The notes under the pieces are model-generated. The model did not search any database. It saw nothing but the letters and a program-made list of their open reading frames with translations, and was not told the DNA's origin. Positions 8,043 to 11,166 of a stretch of DNA of 11,166 nucleotides are shown here, one piece after another. Both the position numbers and the translations under genes were made by a program. Positions within the stretch are counted from its first letter, which is position 1; each line of letters opens with the position of its first letter. The stretch spans positions 142,338 to 153,503 of the forward strand of contig JAAOMT010000496.1 in assembly GCA_016748015.1 (NCBI GenBank). The letters run 5' to 3'. This stretch comes from Geosiphon pyriformis. Lineage: Eukaryota > Glomeromycota > Glomeromycetes > Archaeosporales > Geosiphonaceae.

Positions 8043-8135
8043 GATCACTATCTAAAAATAGTGTGGCTAATTATATGACATCAGTAGCTAATACATGTGA
8101 TAACTAATAAAAATTATGAGTTTCAATCATAACAC

Positions 8136-8580
8136 TATGTTTACTAGAACTGTGAATCGTTCAGTTGAATCAAAATCTTGTATTTTTTTTTTACTTTAGT
8201 TTAGTTGTTCTCTGTCACTAACTGGTTATAACTCTGAAATGTTAATTAAGAATAGATAAATTGCTTAAGTAAATTTTTTAGCATGTTCTATTCTGAATGG
8301 TTTTTTAGTTTTATTTTGTAGCATAACAGTAATGTCTCCAGTGTATTCTGTATTTACAATTTCTTTTCTAATATTTATTTTTTTGCTTGCCAATAATAAT
8401 CTGGAAGCAATTTGAATCATTGCTTCTAATAGAATTTCAAGAGCAATTCTAAGATTGATTTTTGTTAAAGATTTTGGTTAGAGGACCAAAGTATTTTTTC
8501 ATAGATATCATAGATCATATCCAGTCTCTATATTATGGGCTTTTTCTGGTTTGATTTCTTGACTATTGTTGTTAAAGTAT
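8136..8580 (-). pseudogene. dUTPase domain of element 2, inactivated
   Basis: All five trimeric-dUTPase motifs can be located in order in one frame. Motif 1 reads 'ETGYDL' (8511-8528). Motif 2 reads 'IASRLLLASKKI' (about 8375-8415) where SRSSxAxKG is usual. Motif 3 reads 'VNTEYTGDI' (8331-8357), with Asn (codon 8352-8354) at the catalytic Asp position. Motif 4 reads 'FRIEHAKKFT' followed by a stop and 'AIYL' (about 8245-8300). Motif 5 reads 'KKIQDFDSTE' (about 8160-8190) where RGTxGFGSTG is expected. The enzyme would hydrolyse dUTP to dUMP and keep uracil out of cDNA. At least six stops interrupt it, and the catalytic Asp and the motif-5 glycines are gone, so it cannot be active. The frame is cut by element 1 just after motif 5, at 'FTVLVNI'. 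Confidence 0.82.
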
Positions 8581-9170
8581 TTAAGTTGTAAGACCAGTTG
8601 ATTCTTAGTAAGATAGATTGAAATTGTTGTGATTTTTTCTTCTGGCTCAGATTTTCCAAACTCAATTTCCTCTTGGTCATCTTTGCTGAATAAAAAAATG
8701 CTAAGAGCATAGCATTCTAAACACTATTTATTATTATAAGACATGATGTATTCTTTACATAATTGAATGTTTATTTGCTTTAATCATTGAATTTAAGCTT
8801 CTTGGGTTGGATAAATGTGGCTTGCAATTTGGTGGTATTTTTTTACTTCATCTTTATAGTTGAATTCAGCTAATTCTATTGTGTATTCAATGTACTTAAC
8901 TTCTTTCATTTGGCAGATATCTTCTTGTGTGGCTTTATTAATTAAAGCCATAGCTAAGTCAAAGATTATTTCAACATCATGAGAGTAGTGATAAAGTTTG
9001 TTGAAAGCACTATTGTAGACTGCATCAAAGAATGTTTTTTTTCTGACTTTTTCTAAGATTAATAAGACATATTAGCAGGTTTGATCACATATTCTTCCTT
9101 TTATTGTAACATTAATTCAGTTGCATTCTTTTAGTAGCATGTCTCTATATATGAGACAAGAAGTGTTGTT
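8581..9170 (-). pseudogene. Cys-cluster linker between protease and dUTPase of element 2
   Basis: The same frame as the dUTPase continues upstream. It holds several closely spaced Cys pairs: one near 9155-9120 ('SCLIYRDMLLKEC'), 'ICDQTC' near 9080, and 'LCKEY' then 'CLEC' near 8720-8765. Between them is a helical stretch of about 90 residues (about 8770-9060) that is almost free of stops ('KVRKKTFFDAVYNSAFNKLYH' and onward). The spacing of the pairs suggests several zinc-binding sites. I know of no standard domain name for it. Stops occur at about six places. The ORF at 8528-8710 in another frame is only a shadow of this region. Confidence 0.6.
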
Positions 9171-9495
9171 CTATTTTCCATTTTGTTTGGGGTATTCAAA
9201 TCGTTCTCTATGGCATGTTTTATAAAAGTAGCAGATGTAAGTTTCATATTTTTTTTCTGAAAAAATGCATGCTTCTATTGATAAAAGTTTCTTTTTACAA
9301 TCTTTACATTTAAGTGGGATGTAAAATGATTGTTTCCATGATTTTGGTGTAAAGTATTGAACAACATTCCATCTTCTGGTTTCTTCAAAAATTTTTTGTT
9401 CTGTTTCTTCTGGCCAATTAGATATTAATCCAAAAGCCATAAAAGTTTTAATCACTGGTTTTTTTTCTTCTTCTTCAAATTCAAATACTGGGGCT
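9171..9495 (-). pseudogene. Acidic stretch plus Cys-rich module of element 2
   Basis: This segment is free of stops down to the TAG at 9171-9173. It opens with an acidic run ('VFEFEEEEKK', about 9465-9495), then 'SNWPEETEQKIFEETRRWN', then 'YIPLKCKDCKK' and further Cys residues. Numbered from the ATG at 9455, the Cys are C50, C53, C63, C75 and C81, with His82. A Tyr at residue 78 sits where a further Cys would complete a CxxC pair. The TAG ending it follows 'NGK', where Trp would fit. It occupies the same place, after the protease and an acidic tract, as the Cys cluster in element 1, which suggests a related zinc-binding insertion. Function unknown. Confidence 0.6.
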
Positions 9496-10094
9496 TTTTT
9501 AGATTGTTTATTAAAGGTATCATAAGTGACAGATACTCTGATATATTGTCTTTAGTATAAAATCTTGAGTTCTTGAGTTTCTCAATCTAGATTTGTATTT
9601 GCTTTAAGAAGCCAATTGTTTTTGACAAGAGCTTAATATTGGGGTGCATTTATGACTAAAACTTTAACTGGAATGATGATTCTATTGACAGTAAATAGAA
9701 AGTTGTTAATTTCTCTTACTGAAGTTTTTTTCATATTATCAGCTATAACAATTACAGTTTGAGCTGGTTTGTTAACGTTTTTTTTAAGCTGTTATATCAA
9801 TTAATAAATAATAATGCCTTCAATAGATCTACTGTTTAGAATCAAGCAGATTTGTTTTTTTTCTACTTCAGCTTTAGTATACATAGCAGTGATTGCTTTT
9901 TGCTTATTAACTGCTGCATTGTTAAGCAAGAATGGTAATTCATTGGCTTTAAATTCAAATGGAAATATATCTAAAAGGTTGGTATTTTGAGCAATTTGGG
10001 CTGGTGGAATAGTATTGTTAAAAGAGTTTGATCTTGGTGCTGCAACTTTATCTTCAAAAAGTGCAGTTTGTTAAAAATTCACTTCTTCAGACAT
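9496..10094 (-). pseudogene. Aspartic protease region of element 2, active site lost
   Basis: The frame reads from 'MSEEVNF' (ATG 10094) through 'PFEFKANELPFLLNNAA' to 'QICLILNSRS' near 9826-9855. The aspartic protease active site D-S-G-S is here N-S-R-S: both the catalytic Asp and the Gly are replaced, each explicable by a G-to-A change. The flap and C-terminal parts follow ('IPVKVLVINAPQY', then 'ALVKNNWLLKANTNLD', a typical 'lvGndWL..' segment with Gly changed to Lys). Five stops fall in the second half. The region just upstream of the active site is free of stops for about 80 codons. Confidence 0.75.
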
Positions 10095-10583
10095 TGTGAG
10101 ATAGCTGGGTTGAGTGTGATAGTAATTGGGTTTTTGATAACCAGAATTTCGGAAAACCAACTGGTTGTTTGAGTTGATTTTGTTGTTATTATTCTGGAAT
10201 TGATTTTGAGGTGTGAATTGGTTTTGTTAAACCAATCTTTAGGCTGGTATTTGATATTGTTGTGTAGGTAGTTGTTGATACTATTGGATTGGTAGAAATT
10301 GTTAATATGGCTGTTGTAAAGCAGGCTGATAGTAATTGTTTTGCTGTTGGGGTCTTGAAAAATAGTAGGCTGGTGGTAGAGGCTGATAATAAAATTGCTG
10401 TGTTGAAAAATAACATTGATTACTTCTGTTTTGTTGGTCTCTTTATAGCTTTCTGCAGTCTCATTTTCAATATTTTGAAATTCCACAATAGTGATCTCTT
10501 TGGTTTTGGCTGTTTAATAATAATAGATAATTGTTTTGATTATATTGTTGGGGTGACTAATATCTTTGTAGTTGTTGTTGTTG
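10095..10583 (-). pseudogene. Q/N/Y-rich Gag tail with zinc-knuckle remnant, element 2
   Basis: In the element-2 frame this stretch is dominated by Gln, Asn, Tyr and Pro ('QQFYYQPLPPAYYFSRPQQQ' near 10350-10410; 'QNQFTPQNQFQNNNN' near 10190-10230). A knuckle remnant lies at about 10450-10490: Cys-Gly (Cys codon 10485-10487), then a Tyr where His would be, then two stops flanking Lys, then Asp-Cys. The spacing fits the last three ligands of C-x2-C-x4-H-x4-C. About nine stops occur, most where Gln codons (CAA, CAG) are expected. The ORF at 10079-10486 in a neighbouring frame is a shadow. A GTT/CAA trinucleotide run at about 10570-10584 is coding-derived Gln repeats. Confidence 0.6.
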
Positions 10584-11165
10584 TTAGTTGGTAAAATAAT
10601 TTTCAACCTTTTTTGTGAGTTGGTTAATTTTCTCTTCAGCTGCTAAACTGGTTTCTCCAATAACAAGATTCACAAGTTTGGTATAATTTGCTTCTTTTAT
10701 TGCTATTTTATACTTCTTTGAATATTTAATAGCTATTGTTAAGTCTGCTGGGACATGTGAGCAAACTTTCTTGATTAGTTTATTTTTTAATCCTGCAATA
10801 AACTAATCTAGAATTTGGGTATTGGAATAGTAGTCATTGGTTTTCAGTTGTTAAATTCATCTAAGAAGTTTATTAAATCTCTTAAAATAGGTTATGACAA
10901 TTTTAAATGTTTTTTGTTTGATATTGTAAAAGCAATTTCAGAAAGTAATAGAGATGTTGTTGTTAATAAATTGTTGTAAAAAAACATTTTTGAATGCTTG
11001 CCAGTTTTCAAATGGTTCTTTTAAGTTTTCAAACCATTTTTTTGCAGTTTTTTAAAGAAAGTATAAGATTGCTTTAAGCATTCTTGCTGTATTCTATTCA
11101 TTTATATCTTCTGCTTTCTGGACTTTGTCAAGCCACTCTTAAGGACTGGTATCATTATATTTATC
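10584..11165 (-). pseudogene. Gag core of element 2 (partial, runs off window)
   Basis: The frame contains the Retrotrans_gag pattern: 'EWLDKVQKAEDIN', 'NTARMLKAILYF', then 'TAKKWFENLKEPFENWQAF' and 'KNVFLQQFI', followed by 'FIAGLKNKLIKKV' and a Lys-rich helix ('KINQLTKKVENYF'). Eight stops interrupt it, including the TAA at 10584-10586. Several sit where Trp or Gln would be expected. Gag would assemble the particle. The N-terminus lies beyond the window. Confidence 0.75.
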
Positions 11166-11166
11166 A

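Larger units (their letters stand above)
506..8134 (-). mobile_element. Element 1: full-length, inactivated Ty3/Gypsy LTR retrotransposon
   Basis: The element is about 7.6 kb and has two related LTRs, each bounded on its coding strand by TGTTA at the start and TAACA at the end. Between them, reading right to left, are a primer-binding site, Gag with a CCHC knuckle, protease, RT, RNase H, integrase and a downstream ORF, then a purine-rich tract. The order RT-RNase H-integrase defines Ty3/Gypsy (Metaviridae type) rather than Copia. Inactivating lesions are in-frame stops at 6492-6494, 6471-6473, 5275-5277, 2340-2342, 1920-1922 and 1872-1874, a frame break near 3275, and a replaced Gly in the protease active site. 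No matching target-site duplication is seen: plus-strand flanks are AATAT on the left and CTATG on the right. The LTRs differ clearly in sequence and length, so this is not a recent clean insertion. Confidence 0.95.
7456..8134 (-). repeat. 5' LTR of element 1 (679 bp)
   Basis: The LTR is bounded by TGTTA (coding strand, at 8134) and TAACA (at 7456), matching the 506-1123 copy. It should hold promoter and transcript start. A TATATAAT is present on the coding strand at 7783-7790, about 25 nt upstream of the conserved AATAAA, but the TATA-like stretch is not kept in the other LTR. The U3 part holds a 12-bp tandem array (7959-8042) that accounts for most of the length difference. Its outer edge abuts the dUTPase frame of element 2 with no duplicated target bases. 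No gene is seen in it. Confidence 0.9.
8135..11166 (-). mobile_element. Element 2: hypermutated Ty3/Gypsy-type element with dUTPase, partial
   Basis: One minus-strand frame can be followed from 11165 to 8136, about 1,010 codons, through recognisable domains in the order Gag core, Q/N/Y-rich tail with a zinc-knuckle remnant, aspartic protease, acidic linker, Cys clusters, dUTPase. I count about 34 stop codons and no frameshift. No LTR of this element is visible: the right end runs off the window and the left end is cut by element 1. RT, RNase H and integrase would be expected beyond the left cut but are not found in 1-505. Assignment to Ty3/Gypsy rests on the Gag and protease type and on resemblance to families I remember from mycorrhizal fungi. 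Confidence 0.8.

Noticed and set aside
8528-8710. 60-codon minus-strand ORF
   Set aside because: It is a shadow of the dUTPase/Cys-linker frame, which reads sensibly through the same bases in another frame.
10079-10486. 135-codon minus-strand ORF and the overlapping 75-codon ORF
   Set aside because: They are out of frame with the continuous element-2 frame, which gives the expected Q/N/Y-rich Gag tail and knuckle spacing there.

Overview
The window looks like AT-rich, transposon-dominated DNA from a fungus. The Ty3/Gypsy families resemble ones I associate with arbuscular mycorrhizal fungi (Glomeromycotina such as Rhizophagus or Gigaspora). That assignment rests on remembered family resemblance plus base composition and the fungal-style intron signal GTAAGT, so it is an inference. 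No rRNA, tRNA, CRISPR array or convincing single-copy host gene is visible. Every coding trace lies on the minus strand, so the window reads biologically from right to left.

Layout in plus coordinates. (1) 1-505: flanking DNA with one short ORF (85-402) that may be an exon or fragment of a DNA-transposon transposase. (2) 506-8134: a complete-length but inactivated Ty3/Gypsy LTR retrotransposon on the minus strand ('element 1'). It has a 5' LTR (7456-8134), a tRNA primer-binding site, gag with a CCHC zinc knuckle, protease, a Cys-rich insertion, reverse transcriptase, RNase H, integrase, an extra uncharacterised downstream ORF ('ORF3'), a polypurine tract and a 3' LTR (506-1123). Gag carries two in-frame stops, the protease-RT frame one, and integrase three. 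There is a frame break in RNase H, and the protease DSG motif reads DSK. ORF3 is the only segment without an internal stop. (3) 8135-11166: the interior of a second Ty3/Gypsy-type element on the same strand ('element 2'). It runs off the right edge and is cut off on the left by element 1. Its frame can be followed for about 1,010 codons with no frameshift but roughly 34 stop codons. In order it encodes a Gag core, a Q/N/Y-rich tail with a zinc-knuckle remnant, an aspartic protease, an acidic linker, several CxxC-type Cys clusters and a dUTPase. Its RT and integrase are not in the window.

How the parts fit: element 1 begins directly where the dUTPase frame of element 2 stops, which suggests insertion into an older element. 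However, the flanks of element 1 show no matching target-site duplication and the dUTPase frame does not resume at the far end, so the locus has been rearranged or the two LTRs come from different insertions. The decay of element 2 is strongly directional: when known motifs are compared with what is present, nearly all changes are G-to-A or C-to-T. This points to RIP-like or deamination-driven inactivation rather than ordinary drift. The most interesting signals are the dUTPase plus Cys-cluster pol architecture, the hypermutation pattern, ORF3, and a 12-bp tandem array present in only one LTR.
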